Of a stretch of 38,259 nucleotides of DNA, positions 28,845 to 38,259 are shown in pieces. Where the stretch lies: assembly GCA_022565635.1 (NCBI GenBank), contig JAIUMH010000011.1, forward strand, positions 1 to 38,259. The letters are read 5' to 3'. Under the pieces are notes generated by a model. It ran no database searches. It saw only the letters and a list, made by a program, of their open reading frames with translations, and was not told the DNA's origin. Source of the DNA: Flavobacteriaceae bacterium (GTDB lineage: Bacteria; Bacteroidota; Bacteroidia; Flavobacteriales; Flavobacteriaceae). Each line of letters begins with the position of its first letter. The stretch's first letter is position 1. The position numbers were made by a program, and so were the translations under genes.

Positions 28845-29291
28845 ATGATTGATTCTACGGATCGAAAAATCTTAAACATTTTAAGTAAAGACGCAAAAGC
28901 TTCTTTAAAGTGGATTGGAAACGCTTGTAATTTAAGTGGTGCAGCGGTACACTTGAGGATAAAAAAACTAGAAGAACAGAAAATTATTACAGGTTCTAAG
29001 TCGGTTATAGACAACTACAAATTAGGGTACCAAACCCAGAGTTTTATAGGTATTTACTTTGATCGTGCTAACATGTATAAAAAAGTAAGCAAAGCTTTAT
29101 ATACAATTCCAGAAGTAGTTGAGTGCAATTATACAACAGGTAATTTTTCTTTATTAGTAAAAGTTGTTTGTAAGGATAATCAACATCTTACTCAGGTGTT
29201 GAGCGAAAAGATACAGGTAATAGAAGGTATTGCAAGAACTGAAACCTTCATATCACTTGAGCAAACCTTTAGCAGAAGCGTAGAGTATTAA
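28845..29291 (+). CDS. Lrp/AsnC family transcriptional regulator
   Basis: MIDSTDRKILNILSKDAKASLKWIGNACNLSGAAVHLRIKKLEEQKIITG plus RAM-like C-terminal domain. Confidence 0.93.
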   Translation: MIDSTDRKILNILSKDAKASLKWIGNACNLSGAAVHLRIKKLEEQKIITGSKSVIDNYKLGYQTQSFIGIYFDRANMYKKVSKALYTIPEVVECNYTTGNFSLLVKVVCKDNQHLTQVLSEKIQVIEGIARTETFISLEQTFSRSVEY

Positions 29292-29459
29292 TGGAACGCT
29301 AATTCATACAAATTTACGCTACAAGTATGCTTGCTAAACTGAAGCTTGTTTAAAAAGCAAAATTGCTTTTTTTAGTGATGCTTTAGAAAATTTGTATTCT
29401 GAAAGTATTTGGAAGAAAAATGAATGACCTAAATAGCAATATAAATTTATTGATCAAAC

Positions 29460-29500
29460 TAAAAAAGCCTTCTAAGTTTTATTCCTTAGAAGGCTTTTTG
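29460..29500. terminator. Rho-independent terminator
   Basis: AGCCTTCTAAG-TTTTATTC-CTTAGAAGGCT flanked by A6 and T5. Confidence 0.85.
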
Positions 29501-29521
29501 TATGTTTTACGGTAAAACTAA

Positions 29522-31834
29522 TTAATCTTTAGATTGTTTAAATTCATCAAATTCTGATTTATTTTCATCTGTTGGCCAAGCATTATTACTTAAATCAACA
29601 TCTGCTGTTTCAAGATCAGGATCTAGATTAATTTCAACAATTCTTTTGTTGGTTGCCAAAGTTTTAGAAACCTCTTTATCATTTAACCTCCAAACCTGAG
29701 CTGGGTAGGTAACTTTTTCTGATGTTCCGTCCTCATACGTATACTCTACAATAATTGGCATTACTAAACCTCCGGGTTTTTCAAAAACAATTTCATAAAA
29801 GTAACTAGGAATTTCCATGTTTCTTCTTTCCGCTTCATTGAAGTTATCTAAAATAAATTCATTTAACTTTGGAGCGTTTTCAAGCGGGTTATCTGTTAAC
29901 ATTGACTCATCAAAATCTTCACTACCAATTTCAAGAATATATACCGCATCTGCAGTTCCAGGGTAATTTTCTGGATCTGTAATGCCATACTGAGCTAACA
30001 ATTCTTTAGCTTCTTTTGTAGGTGTATTGGTTGGAATGTACGTTTTCACCCCTTTAATTCCAATATCTACATAATCTGTAGAATAAAACCATCCACGCCA
30101 AAACCAGTCTAAATCTACAGCAGAAGCATCTTCCATTGTTCTAAAAAAGTCGTCTGGTGTAGGATGCTTAAACATCCAACGCTGTGCATAAGTTTTGAAA
30201 GCATAATCAAATAAATCGGGTCCCATAATAGTTTCCCTTAATATATTAAGAGCAGTTGCAGGTTTACCGTAGGCGTTATTTCCTAATTGATAAACATTTT
30301 CTGGATTAGACATAATTGGAGATATAAAATCCTGATTTCCTTTCATATAATCTACAATTTGGCTTGGTTTTCCTCTTCTTGAAGGATAATTATCATACCC
30401 TTTAATGGCTTCTGGGTGTTTTTCTCCAAATTCTTGCTCAGTTAAATACTGCATGAATGTGTTCAAACCTTCATCCATCCATCCCCATTGGCGTTCATCA
30501 GAATTTACAATCATAGGGAAATAATTGTGTCCAACCTCATGAATAATTACGCTAATCATTCCAAATTTAACTCGGTCAGAATAATTGCCTTGTGCGTCTG
30601 GTCTTCCATAATTCCAACAAATCATTGGGTATTCCATACCTTGATTTTTGGCATGAACAGAAATGGCTTTGTGGTAAGGATAATCAAACGTATATTTACT
30701 GTAGGTCTCTAAAGTAGCGGCAACTGCTTTAGTTGACCATTCTTCCCAAAGAGGATTACCTTCTTTTGGATACAATGAAATAGCCATAACCTCACGATCA
30801 CCAACCTTAACATTCATAGCGTCATAAATAAACTTTCTAGAGGTAGCAAAAGCAAAATCTCTTACCATTTCTGCTTTCCACTGCCAAGTTTTTGTTTCTT
30901 CTGCAAATCCTTTCTCTGCTTTTTCTGCTTCTTCTTGAGTAACAATCATTACTGGCTCATCAAATGAAGATTGAGCTTCTTTATAACGATTCATCATTTC
31001 TTTGGTAAAAACCTTTTTACGATTGGCTAATTCTCCTGTAGCTTCCATTATGTGATCTGCAGGAACTGTAATGTTTACCTCATAATTTCCAAAAGGAAGC
31101 GCCCATTCACCATTCCCCCAAAATTGGTAATTTTGCCAACCTTCTACATCATTATAAACCGCCATTCTAGGGAAAAATTGAGCAATTACATAGGCGTTAT
31201 TTCCATCTTCTTCAAAATGTTCATATCCTGATCTTGCACGATTAGTAACGTGATTATTCACTAAATAATTCCATTCAATTTCAAAAGTATAACTTTCTCC
31301 GGGTTGAAGGGGTTCTTCCATATCAACTCGCATCATAGTCCAATTAATTTTATGAGGCAAAGGAGATCCGTTTTTAGTAACAGAACTAATTGTAAAACCA
31401 CCATCAAACTCTTCGCCCAAATAGGTTTCAACAAAATTATCTGGCATCATTAAAGGGTCATATCCTTTACCATCTTTTTCTTTGGCTATACTACCTTTTT
31501 CTCTAATATTTTGATCCAACTGCATCCATAAATATTCAAGTACGTTGGGAGAATGATTGGTATAAGTTATAGTTGCCTTACCTTCAATGCGTTGAGTTTT
31601 ATCATCTAAAACTATGTCCATTTCATAATCTGCCGTGTTTTGGTAATATTCATGTCCTGGCGCTCCTGAGGCAGTTCTAAATGAATTAGGCGTTGCCAAT
31701 AAGTCATACATTTGTCTAAACTTATTTTCATTCATTTTTCCTTGCTGTGGCTCATCTTTATCCTCTTGAGCAAAGTTTGCTTGAACTGCAAACAACAAAA
31801 TAAATGATGATAAAAGAATACTTAATTTATTCAT
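29522..31834 (-). CDS. M1 family metallopeptidase, secreted
   Basis: Signal peptide; HEVGHNYFPMIVNSDERQWGWMDEGLNTF (HExxH...E). Confidence 0.93.
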   Translation of the reverse strand: MNKLSILLSSFILLFAVQANFAQEDKDEPQQGKMNENKFRQMYDLLATPNSFRTASGAPGHEYYQNTADYEMDIVLDDKTQRIEGKATITYTNHSPNVLEYLWMQLDQNIREKGSIAKEKDGKGYDPLMMPDNFVETYLGEEFDGGFTISSVTKNGSPLPHKINWTMMRVDMEEPLQPGESYTFEIEWNYLVNNHVTNRARSGYEHFEEDGNNAYVIAQFFPRMAVYNDVEGWQNYQFWGNGEWALPFGNYEVNITVPADHIMEATGELANRKKVFTKEMMNRYKEAQSSFDEPVMIVTQEEAEKAEKGFAEETKTWQWKAEMVRDFAFATSRKFIYDAMNVKVGDREVMAISLYPKEGNPLWEEWSTKAVAATLETYSKYTFDYPYHKAISVHAKNQGMEYPMICWNYGRPDAQGNYSDRVKFGMISVIIHEVGHNYFPMIVNSDERQWGWMDEGLNTFMQYLTEQEFGEKHPEAIKGYDNYPSRRGKPSQIVDYMKGNQDFISPIMSNPENVYQLGNNAYGKPATALNILRETIMGPDLFDYAFKTYAQRWMFKHPTPDDFFRTMEDASAVDLDWFWRGWFYSTDYVDIGIKGVKTYIPTNTPTKEAKELLAQYGITDPENYPGTADAVYILEIGSEDFDESMLTDNPLENAPKLNEFILDNFNEAERRNMEIPSYFYEIVFEKPGGLVMPIIVEYTYEDGTSEKVTYPAQVWRLNDKEVSKTLATNKRIVEINLDPDLETADVDLSNNAWPTDENKSEFDEFKQSKD

Positions 31835-31886
31835 AGGTTAAAATTTTGATTGCTAAAATACTTAATTGATGCAGGTATTTAAAATG

Positions 31887-32393
31887 TTAATTAAACTTTA
31901 ACAATGCTTTTGGGTCTGATTTTACAATTATGGCGCTTTTGGTTTTCCCGTCTTTTTTAAAATGAATTAAATTTTTTTGGTCGTCAAACAAATCGGTTAG
32001 AATAAGATTGCTAATTTCTACTTTATTAAAATCTTCAACATCATTCACTTCAACAAAAAAATGTATTTGATCATGCACGTATTTTTTACCTATATAGGTA
32101 AGTTTTTGCTTTTCATCATCTAATTGAAGTTTAAATTTGGCGTAGATATATTTTTCAATTAATCGGTCTGCATTAGCTGTTTCGCTTTCAGGAGACAAAA
32201 TAACCTCTTCTTGGTACCGTAGTTTTAAAATATCTTCAAAATCATCAGCAAATACCTTAGAAATAATTTGAACACTTTTTAAATCCTCCCGGTATTCAAA
32301 ATTTGTAACACTAACGTAAAATTTATGCATTATAAAAGAACAAACACCAAAAAACAATAAGGCAATCAAGAAAAATTTAAAAAATCTTTTCAA
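31887..32393 (-). CDS. DUF6702-like membrane-anchored/secreted protein
   Basis: N-terminal TM/signal then HKFYVSVTNFEYREDLKSVQIISKVFADDFE, typical of this flavobacterial family; M1 peptidase neighbour. Confidence 0.65.
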   Translation of the reverse strand: MKRFFKFFLIALLFFGVCSFIMHKFYVSVTNFEYREDLKSVQIISKVFADDFEDILKLRYQEEVILSPESETANADRLIEKYIYAKFKLQLDDEKQKLTYIGKKYVHDQIHFFVEVNDVEDFNKVEISNLILTDLFDDQKNLIHFKKDGKTKSAIIVKSDPKALLKFN

Positions 32394-32395
32394 AA

Positions 32396-33181
32396 TTAAT
32401 TTTTATTTAAATTTTTAAACATTACAGATTTGGTAACAAGAAATTCTATAAGTTCTAGCTCATGCTTTTCTTCTAACATGGTTTGTGAAAGCCCGTTGTC
32501 TTGCGCAAAATAAATAAACTGATTAATTTTGCTTCGCTCTATATTAAGGTATTCATTAAAAAACTCGTCATCATACATTTTTCTAATGGTAACATCTAAA
32601 TCTTCGGGCACCTCTTTATTGTTTTTAGTTCGCTTAAAAATAGCTCTAAAAACATTTGCCACATCTAAACCATATTCTACAAATTGCTCATCTACTACAG
32701 CTTTAGTTATAGGACTTCTACTATCCTTAGCAAAGTCTCCTTCATAGGCAAAAATCGCTTTTTTTGCATCTTCGCTTACTCCCTGAAAATCGGTAATTTT
32801 TACACGTGCAACATCAACTTCAATATTTCCACTTAAATCATAAGGGCGAACGTAAACATCATCAAGAGGCTCAACTGACTCCCTTAAAGAGACGGTTATT
32901 TTTTTAGCCTCAACAATATTTTCATCAACCATAAGCTTAAAATCTTCATACTGTAAGGCAGAAAAAATTAATTCATCACCATTTTTTACTAAAATAGCAA
33001 ACTTTCCTATATCGTCTGTTAAGACACCTTTTCCCAAATTAACATTATATACATGAATGCCTTTAGCTTCAGCATCTAAAGGTACATTTACTTTTCCTTG
33101 AATAATAATTCTGTTTTCCTGGTTTTGTGCAAACAAGCCAAAAAAACTAAGTAAGCAAAGTAAGCTCAATATTTTCTTCAT
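32396..33181 (-). CDS. Carboxypeptidase-like regulatory domain-containing secreted protein
   Basis: Signal peptide (MKKILSLLCLLSFFGLFAQNQ) and IIIQGKVNVPLDAEAKGIHVYNVNLGKGVLTDDIGKFAILVKNGDELIFSALQYE. Confidence 0.78.
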   Translation of the reverse strand: MKKILSLLCLLSFFGLFAQNQENRIIIQGKVNVPLDAEAKGIHVYNVNLGKGVLTDDIGKFAILVKNGDELIFSALQYEDFKLMVDENIVEAKKITVSLRESVEPLDDVYVRPYDLSGNIEVDVARVKITDFQGVSEDAKKAIFAYEGDFAKDSRSPITKAVVDEQFVEYGLDVANVFRAIFKRTKNNKEVPEDLDVTIRKMYDDEFFNEYLNIERSKINQFIYFAQDNGLSQTMLEEKHELELIEFLVTKSVMFKNLNKN

Positions 33182-33349
33182 AAGTCTGATTTTATTAAAT
33201 GCAAAAAAACAACTTTAAAACCTAAAAAAACATTTATTTCATCAAATAAATTGCTTTGTTAAATATGCTTTAAATCATCAACAATATAAAACTTTTCATT
33301 TTAATTGCGGTTATGCAAACAGAAAATTAACTAAAAATATCAAATAGGT

Positions 33350-34051
33350 ATGAAATGTATCATTGCCAGCACATCTACCCTTCACGGTTCAAGTTATTTA
33401 GCTTATTTATTACCAGAAATTCAAAATTTCTTTTCTCTACCTAAGCAACTATTATTTATTCCTTATGCAAGACCTGGAGGTATCTCTTATACTGAATACA
33501 CCCAAAAAGCAAAAACCGCATTTCAACAAATTGGTGTAGATGTAAAAGGTATTCATGAATTTTCTTCTCCTCAAAAAGCCATTGAAGAGGCTCAATTTAT
33601 TTTTACTGGGGGAGGAAACACATTTTTATTGGTAAAAACACTTCATGAATTAAATGTAATGCAAACCCTCAAAAATGCCATTATAAAAGGTACTAACTAC
33701 TTAGGCACTAGTGCAGGAAGTAATATTTGTGGTGTAAATATGAAAACCACCAATGATATGCCTATTGTTTATCCGCCTTCATTCAACACATTACAAATTT
33801 TAAATTTCAATATCAATCCTCATTATTTAGACCCTCAGCCCAACAGCACACATAAAGGAGAAACAAGAGAAACAAGAATTATTGAGTTTTTACATCAAAA
33901 TACCACTCCAGTAATTGGATTAAGAGAAGGAAGCTGGATAGAAGTTAATCACAAAGAAATTCACCTTAGAGGAAAACTAAAGGCCCGTATTTTTGAATCG
34001 CCAAATCAAATTTACGAAATTCAACCCAATCACTCACTAAAAAATCTTTAA
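33350..34051 (+). CDS. pepE: Dipeptidase E / S51 peptidase
   Basis: FIPYARPGG; FTGGGNTFLL; GTSAGSNI (nucleophile Ser); NINPHYLDP. Confidence 0.9.
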   Translation: MKCIIASTSTLHGSSYLAYLLPEIQNFFSLPKQLLFIPYARPGGISYTEYTQKAKTAFQQIGVDVKGIHEFSSPQKAIEEAQFIFTGGGNTFLLVKTLHELNVMQTLKNAIIKGTNYLGTSAGSNICGVNMKTTNDMPIVYPPSFNTLQILNFNINPHYLDPQPNSTHKGETRETRIIEFLHQNTTPVIGLREGSWIEVNHKEIHLRGKLKARIFESPNQIYEIQPNHSLKNL

Positions 34052-34965
34052 TGGACTATCAAGGTATATTAAACATTATAGAAAAACAACTTCAACACAC
34101 CACTATTACAGGTAAAGTTGCAGATTACATTCCTCAACTAGCAAAAGTTGATCCTAATCAATTAGGTATGTATTTAAAATGCACAAACGGAGAGGAGTTT
34201 TACTTTGGCAACTATAACACCAATTTCTCTATACAGAGTATTTCTAAAGTTTACACACTTGCTTTAGCTAAAGAAATTGTTGGTGATGATTTATGGGAAC
34301 GCGTTGGTGTAGAACCTTCTGGCAATCCCTTTAATTCGCTAACTCAGCTTGAAAGCGAAAATGGCGTACCTAGAAACCCCTTTATTAACGCAGGCAGTAT
34401 TGTAGTTGCAGATTGTCTTTTATCTACCTTAGAAAATCCAAAAGAAGACTTTTTAAAATTTGTTCAAAAAATTGGCGAAGATGATAGCATACAATACAAC
34501 CCCAACGTTGCCCAATCAGAAAAAAAACATGGGTATAGAAATGTAGCCCTTATCAATTACATGAAATCACTCAATAACATAGAGAATGAACCTGAAAAGG
34601 TCTTAGATTTTTATTACGATCAATGTTCTTTAGACATGACCTGTGAACAATTGGCCAAATCCTTTATGTTATTTGCCAACCAAGGCAAATTGTTAGGTAG
34701 TGAAGAGCAGGTGTTTAACCCACAAAGCATTAAAAGAATTAACGCCATTATGCAAACCTGTGGGTTTTATGATGAGGCAGGAGAGTTTTCTTACCGCGTG
34801 GGTCTTCCTGGAAAAAGTGGAGTTGGTGGTGGTATTGTGGCCATACACCCAAACCATTACACCGTTGCCGTTTGGTCACCTCCACTCAATAAAAAAGGAA
34901 ACTCAGAACTTGGCATGAAGGCGTTAGAAGAACTCACCAGTCTTACGGGACTTTCAATTTTCTAG
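34051..34965 (+). CDS. glsA: Glutaminase A
   Basis: FSIQSISKVYTLALA; EPSGNPFNSLTQLE..GVPRNPFINAGSIV; GLPGKSGVGGGIVA; overlaps the pepE stop (TAATG). Confidence 0.95.
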   Translation: MDYQGILNIIEKQLQHTTITGKVADYIPQLAKVDPNQLGMYLKCTNGEEFYFGNYNTNFSIQSISKVYTLALAKEIVGDDLWERVGVEPSGNPFNSLTQLESENGVPRNPFINAGSIVVADCLLSTLENPKEDFLKFVQKIGEDDSIQYNPNVAQSEKKHGYRNVALINYMKSLNNIENEPEKVLDFYYDQCSLDMTCEQLAKSFMLFANQGKLLGSEEQVFNPQSIKRINAIMQTCGFYDEAGEFSYRVGLPGKSGVGGGIVAIHPNHYTVAVWSPPLNKKGNSELGMKALEELTSLTGLSIF

Positions 34966-34995
34966 CATCAAAAAACAAAATTGCAGATGGGTGTT

Positions 34996-35153
34996 GCTCT
35001 TATTTTATCTAAAAAATAAGAGCCGGGCTGTCCACTACAAATCCGCAGTTGTAAACCAAGATTTTTAGCCTTATTCAAGAGCTTCCTACCGGTCGCTTTT
35101 CATAAGCACAAAATCTAAGGCTTACAACTTTGCGGGTTTTCCGCTTCCATCCC
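34996..35153. ncRNA. Structured intergenic element: AT-rich 11-bp hairpin followed by a long imperfect stem-loop with conserved-looking flanks
   Basis: Hairpin GCTCTTATTTT/AAAATAAGAGC (34996-35006/35013-35023); AAATCCGCA/TGCGGGTTT (35039-35047/35131-35139), GTTGTAA/TTACAAC (35048-35054/35122-35128), AGATTTT/AAAATCT (35059-35065/35110-35116), outer GGGCTG/CATCCC. Confidence 0.55.
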
Positions 35154-35251
35154 TAACACAATTAGCGTTTACAACATTCTTCTTTGGTACTAAAATATCA
35201 TTTTTACTAATCTGTTTGAACTAAAAATCAACGCATCCAAAAACAAAAGCT

Positions 35252-35836
35252 TCATTCTAAGTTTAAAAAATTCTTAAGCAACACCTCTCCTACTACTCCG
35301 CTTTTTTCTGGGTGAAATTGGGTTCCGTAAAAATTGTCTTTCTTCAAGGCTGAAGCATAGTCTAATCCGTAGTTAGTGGTAGCAATGGCTTCTGCATTTA
35401 GCGGTACGTAATACGAATGTACCAAATACATAAAATCCTTTTCTTTGATCTCATTCATTAAATCTGATTTCAAATTAAAAATCTGATTCCAAGCGATCTG
35501 TGGCACTTTTAATTCCTTACTGAACTTTTTAACGGGAGTATCAAAAATCCCCAAACATTGTGTATCTCCTTCTTCAGAATATGCACACATTAATTGCATG
35601 CCTAGACAAATTCCTAAAACTGGCTGTTTTAACTCAGGAATCAATTGATCTAATCCTGTTTTTTGAAGTTGCCTCATGGCGTAATTAGCTTCGCCAACAC
35701 CTGGAAAAATAATCCGATCAGAGGCTTTTAACTCCTCCCAATTAGCAGTTAATTTTGCCTCTACACCCAAACGCTGAAAAGCAAACTGTATGCTTTTAAT
35801 ATTTCCTACTCCGTAATCTATAATTGATAATTTCAT
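35252..35836 (-). CDS. hisH: Imidazole glycerol phosphate synthase, glutamine amidotransferase subunit
   Basis: IIDYGVGNIKSIQFAFQRLG; GICLGMQLM; GTQFHPEKSG. Confidence 0.96.
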   Translation of the reverse strand: MKLSIIDYGVGNIKSIQFAFQRLGVEAKLTANWEELKASDRIIFPGVGEANYAMRQLQKTGLDQLIPELKQPVLGICLGMQLMCAYSEEGDTQCLGIFDTPVKKFSKELKVPQIAWNQIFNLKSDLMNEIKEKDFMYLVHSYYVPLNAEAIATTNYGLDYASALKKDNFYGTQFHPEKSGVVGEVLLKNFLNLE

Positions 35837-35849
35837 TGTGAACTTCGAT

Positions 35850-36995
35850 TTATAAAACCCCTTTAGTACTTGGTAAAATCATCTTGTCTGTATCTCTTTG
35901 GATGGCCATTTTAATCGCTTTAGCAAAGGCTTTAAAAATAGCCTCAATCTTATGGTGTTCGTTGGTTCCTTTGGCTTGAATATTCAAGTTGGCCTTTGCT
36001 CCATCGGTAAAAGATTTAAAAAAATGCATAAACATTTCAGTAGGCATTTTCCCAATCATTTCACGTTGAAAATCAGCTTCCCAAACCAACCAATTTCTAC
36101 CCCCAAAATCAATACTCACTTGGGCTTCACAATCATCCATGGGCAAACAAAAACCGTAGCGTTCTATTCCTAATTTATCTCCTAAAGCTTCTTTAAAGAC
36201 TTCCCCCAAAACAATAGCAGTATCTTCAATAGTGTGATGTTCATCTACTTGTAAATCGCCTTTTACATGAATATTTAAATCTACTTGTCCGTGTCTAGCA
36301 ATTTGGGCAAGCATGTGGTCAAAAAAATCAATTCCAGTAGAAATCTTAGATTTTCCAGTGCCGTCCAAATTCAATTCCATAGAAATTTCCGTTTCTGAAG
36401 TAGTTCTTTGTAATTTAGATATTCGGTTGCCAAATTTCAAAAACCGATAAATAGCTTCCCAAGATTGTGTTTCAAGCGCTATAAATCTAGAAAGATCAAC
36501 TTCAGTAGTTACTTCCTCATTTCCTAAATCTTGCCCCTCATTGATATAGATGGCTTTTGAATTCAGGTTTTTAGCCAACTCCACATCCGTTAATCGATCA
36601 CCAATAACAAAAGAATTGTTTAAATCATAAGCTTCAGAAAAATACTGCGTTAACAAACCTGTTCGTGGTTTTCTGTTGGGCGAATTATCGGCTGGAAAAC
36701 TTCGGTCAATAAAAACATCAGAAAAAGCAACGCCTTCATTTTTAAAGGCTTTAAGCACAAAATCATGTACTGGCCAAAAATTTTCTTCAGGATGTGAAGA
36801 AGTCCCTAATCCATCTTGATTGGTTACCATTACTAATTCAAAATCCAATTCTTTAGCAATTTTCCCTAGGAAAAATAGTGCTTGAGGGTAGAATTCTAAT
36901 TTTTCAAAACTGTCAATTTGAAAATCGGAAGGCTCTTTAATTAAAGTTCCATCGCGGTCTATAAACAGTACTTTCTTTTTAGGCTGTTTCATCAT
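35850..36995 (-). CDS. hisB: Bifunctional histidinol-phosphatase / imidazoleglycerol-phosphate dehydratase
   Basis: [12 protein letters not shown] motif; [44 protein letters not shown]. Confidence 0.96.
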   Translation of the reverse strand: MMKQPKKKVLFIDRDGTLIKEPSDFQIDSFEKLEFYPQALFFLGKIAKELDFELVMVTNQDGLGTSSHPEENFWPVHDFVLKAFKNEGVAFSDVFIDRSFPADNSPNRKPRTGLLTQYFSEAYDLNNSFVIGDRLTDVELAKNLNSKAIYINEGQDLGNEEVTTEVDLSRFIALETQSWEAIYRFLKFGNRISKLQRTTSETEISMELNLDGTGKSKISTGIDFFDHMLAQIARHGQVDLNIHVKGDLQVDEHHTIEDTAIVLGEVFKEALGDKLGIERYGFCLPMDDCEAQVSIDFGGRNWLVWEADFQREMIGKMPTEMFMHFFKSFTDGAKANLNIQAKGTNEHHKIEAIFKAFAKAIKMAIQRDTDKMILPSTKGVL

Positions 36996-36997
36996 AC

Positions 36998-38035
36998 TTA
37001 TTTAAGTCGTTTTATAATATCCATGAGGTATAAATTTTCATCGGGTGTTCCTATGCTAATTCGCAAGCAATTTTTACAGTTCACTTCATGGGTTCTGTTT
37101 CTTACCACAACTCCAAAATCAATAAGCTGTTGATAGCGCAAGTTGGCATCATCTACTTGAACTAGCAAAAAATTAGCATCAGAAGGAAAAACCTTAGCCA
37201 CCCAATTAATTTGGGTTAATTTATTGGCTAATAATTCTCTTTCTGAAACCAACATTTGAATTTGATTTTTATAAGTTGAGTGATTTTCTAACACCGCTAA
37301 AGCTTTTTCTTGAGTAAGCTGATTGATGTTGTAAGGAGGTTTAATTTTATTCATTAATTGGATTATGCTTTCTTGAGCAAAACACATTCCTAAGCGAATA
37401 CCAGCATGGCCCCAAGCTTTAGAAAAAGTTTGGATGATCACCAAATTAGGATAAAAATTCAACTCATTTGTAAAGGTGCTTCGGTCTGAAAAATCAATAT
37501 AAGCTTCATCAATTACCACGATTCCCGCAAAGGAAGTCAATATTTTTTTGATGGACTGAACGCTCATCAAATTTCCGCTTGGGTTATTGGGTGAGCAGAT
37601 AAAAATCATTTTAGTAGCTGATGTAACAGCCTTAAGTATGCTTTCAGTAGGAAGTTGAAAATCAACATTCAAATTAGCTTTTTTAAGTTCAATTGCATTG
37701 AGTTCAGCTAAAACCTGGTACATTCCGTAAGTGGGTGGTGTAATAATGACTTCATCTTTGTAAGGTTCACAAAACAAACGAAATAGCAAATCTAAAACCT
37801 CATCGCTTCCGTTTCCTAAGAGTATATTTTCTTGAGGTATTTGTTTGACTTCAGAAATTTTAGCTTTAAGATTTAAAGCGTATGGATCTGGATAACGATT
37901 ATATCCACTGTCAAAAGGATTTTCATTAGCGTCCATAAATAGCATTTCCTGAGCACTTTTAGTGAACTCGTCTCTAGCCGAAGAATAAGCCTTCATTTGA
38001 AGAATATTTTTCCGGACTAATTTTTCAATTTCCAT
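36998..38035 (-). CDS. hisC: Histidinol-phosphate aminotransferase
   Basis: [49 protein letters not shown]. Confidence 0.96.
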   Translation of the reverse strand: MEIEKLVRKNILQMKAYSSARDEFTKSAQEMLFMDANENPFDSGYNRYPDPYALNLKAKISEVKQIPQENILLGNGSDEVLDLLFRLFCEPYKDEVIITPPTYGMYQVLAELNAIELKKANLNVDFQLPTESILKAVTSATKMIFICSPNNPSGNLMSVQSIKKILTSFAGIVVIDEAYIDFSDRSTFTNELNFYPNLVIIQTFSKAWGHAGIRLGMCFAQESIIQLMNKIKPPYNINQLTQEKALAVLENHSTYKNQIQMLVSERELLANKLTQINWVAKVFPSDANFLLVQVDDANLRYQQLIDFGVVVRNRTHEVNCKNCLRISIGTPDENLYLMDIIKRLK

Positions 38036-38259
38036 CGTTATTTTTTAAGAATTGAACACGTAAACTCATTGCATTTTTGTGGGCATACAAACCTTCAGCT
38101 TCAGCCATTATTTCTACGGCTTTTCCAATTTTATCAATGCCTTCAGGCTGGATTTCTTGAAAAGTAATACTTTTTGTAAAAGCATCCAAATTCACACCAC
38201 TGTATTGTTTTGCATAAGCATTGGTAGGCAAAGTGTGATTGGTTCCTGAGGCATAATCG
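38025..38259 (-). CDS. hisD: Histidinol dehydrogenase, C-terminal part (truncated by window edge)
   Basis: Reads DYASGTNHTLPTNAYAKQYSGVNLDAFTKSITFQEI..., the HisD C-terminal signature; open at the window end. Confidence 0.94.
   Translation of the reverse strand, partial: DYASGTNHTLPTNAYAKQYSGVNLDAFTKSITFQEIQPEGIDKIGKAVEIMAEAEGLYAHKNAMSLRVQFLKNNDGN

Noticed and set aside
29352-29371. AAAAAGCAAAATTGCTTTTT as a terminator for the Lrp/AsnC gene
   Set aside because: Very small loop and weak AT-rich stem; the stronger hairpin at 29460-29500 is the better candidate.

Overview
This 38.3 kb window is AT-rich chromosomal DNA from a marine-type flavobacterium (Bacteroidota). That assignment rests on the protein families present, TAnnTTTG-type -7 promoter motifs and a GENNYAMAA tmRNA tag. 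Housekeeping and metabolic genes: pyrG, saccharopine-dehydrogenase-like gene, SDR, DUF3276/PUR-alpha-like gene, ABC exporter, cydAB, secreted SOD, asnB with a divergent Lrp/AsnC regulator, M1 peptidase cluster, pepE-glsA, and part of a his operon (hisDCBH, hisD cut by the window edge). A light module (photolyase/cryptochrome, lipoprotein, blh, green-type DTE proteorhodopsin) lies at 2.5-6.2 kb. The most interesting region is a compact defence island (about 7.2-18.2 kb) abutting the 3' end of ssrA: IS30 remnant, ORF6N protein, then hsdM-hsdS-Shedu(DUF4263)-[hsdR 5' remnant]-RloA/RloB(AbiL-like)-hsdR. The RloAB cassette is bracketed by a 73-bp near-identical direct repeat of the hsdR start. This suggests insertion into an ancestral hsdM-hsdS-Shedu-hsdR operon, with a potentially reversible excision. 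Other noteworthy items: an unannotated ~130-nt highly structured intergenic element after glsA, a CRP/FNR-like dyad upstream of cydAB, a perfect 17-bp palindrome at 20.85 kb, and a single-base poly-A frameshift in a PEGA/SHOCT lipoprotein. All calls are by reading the sequence and supplied ORFs; no database search was run.
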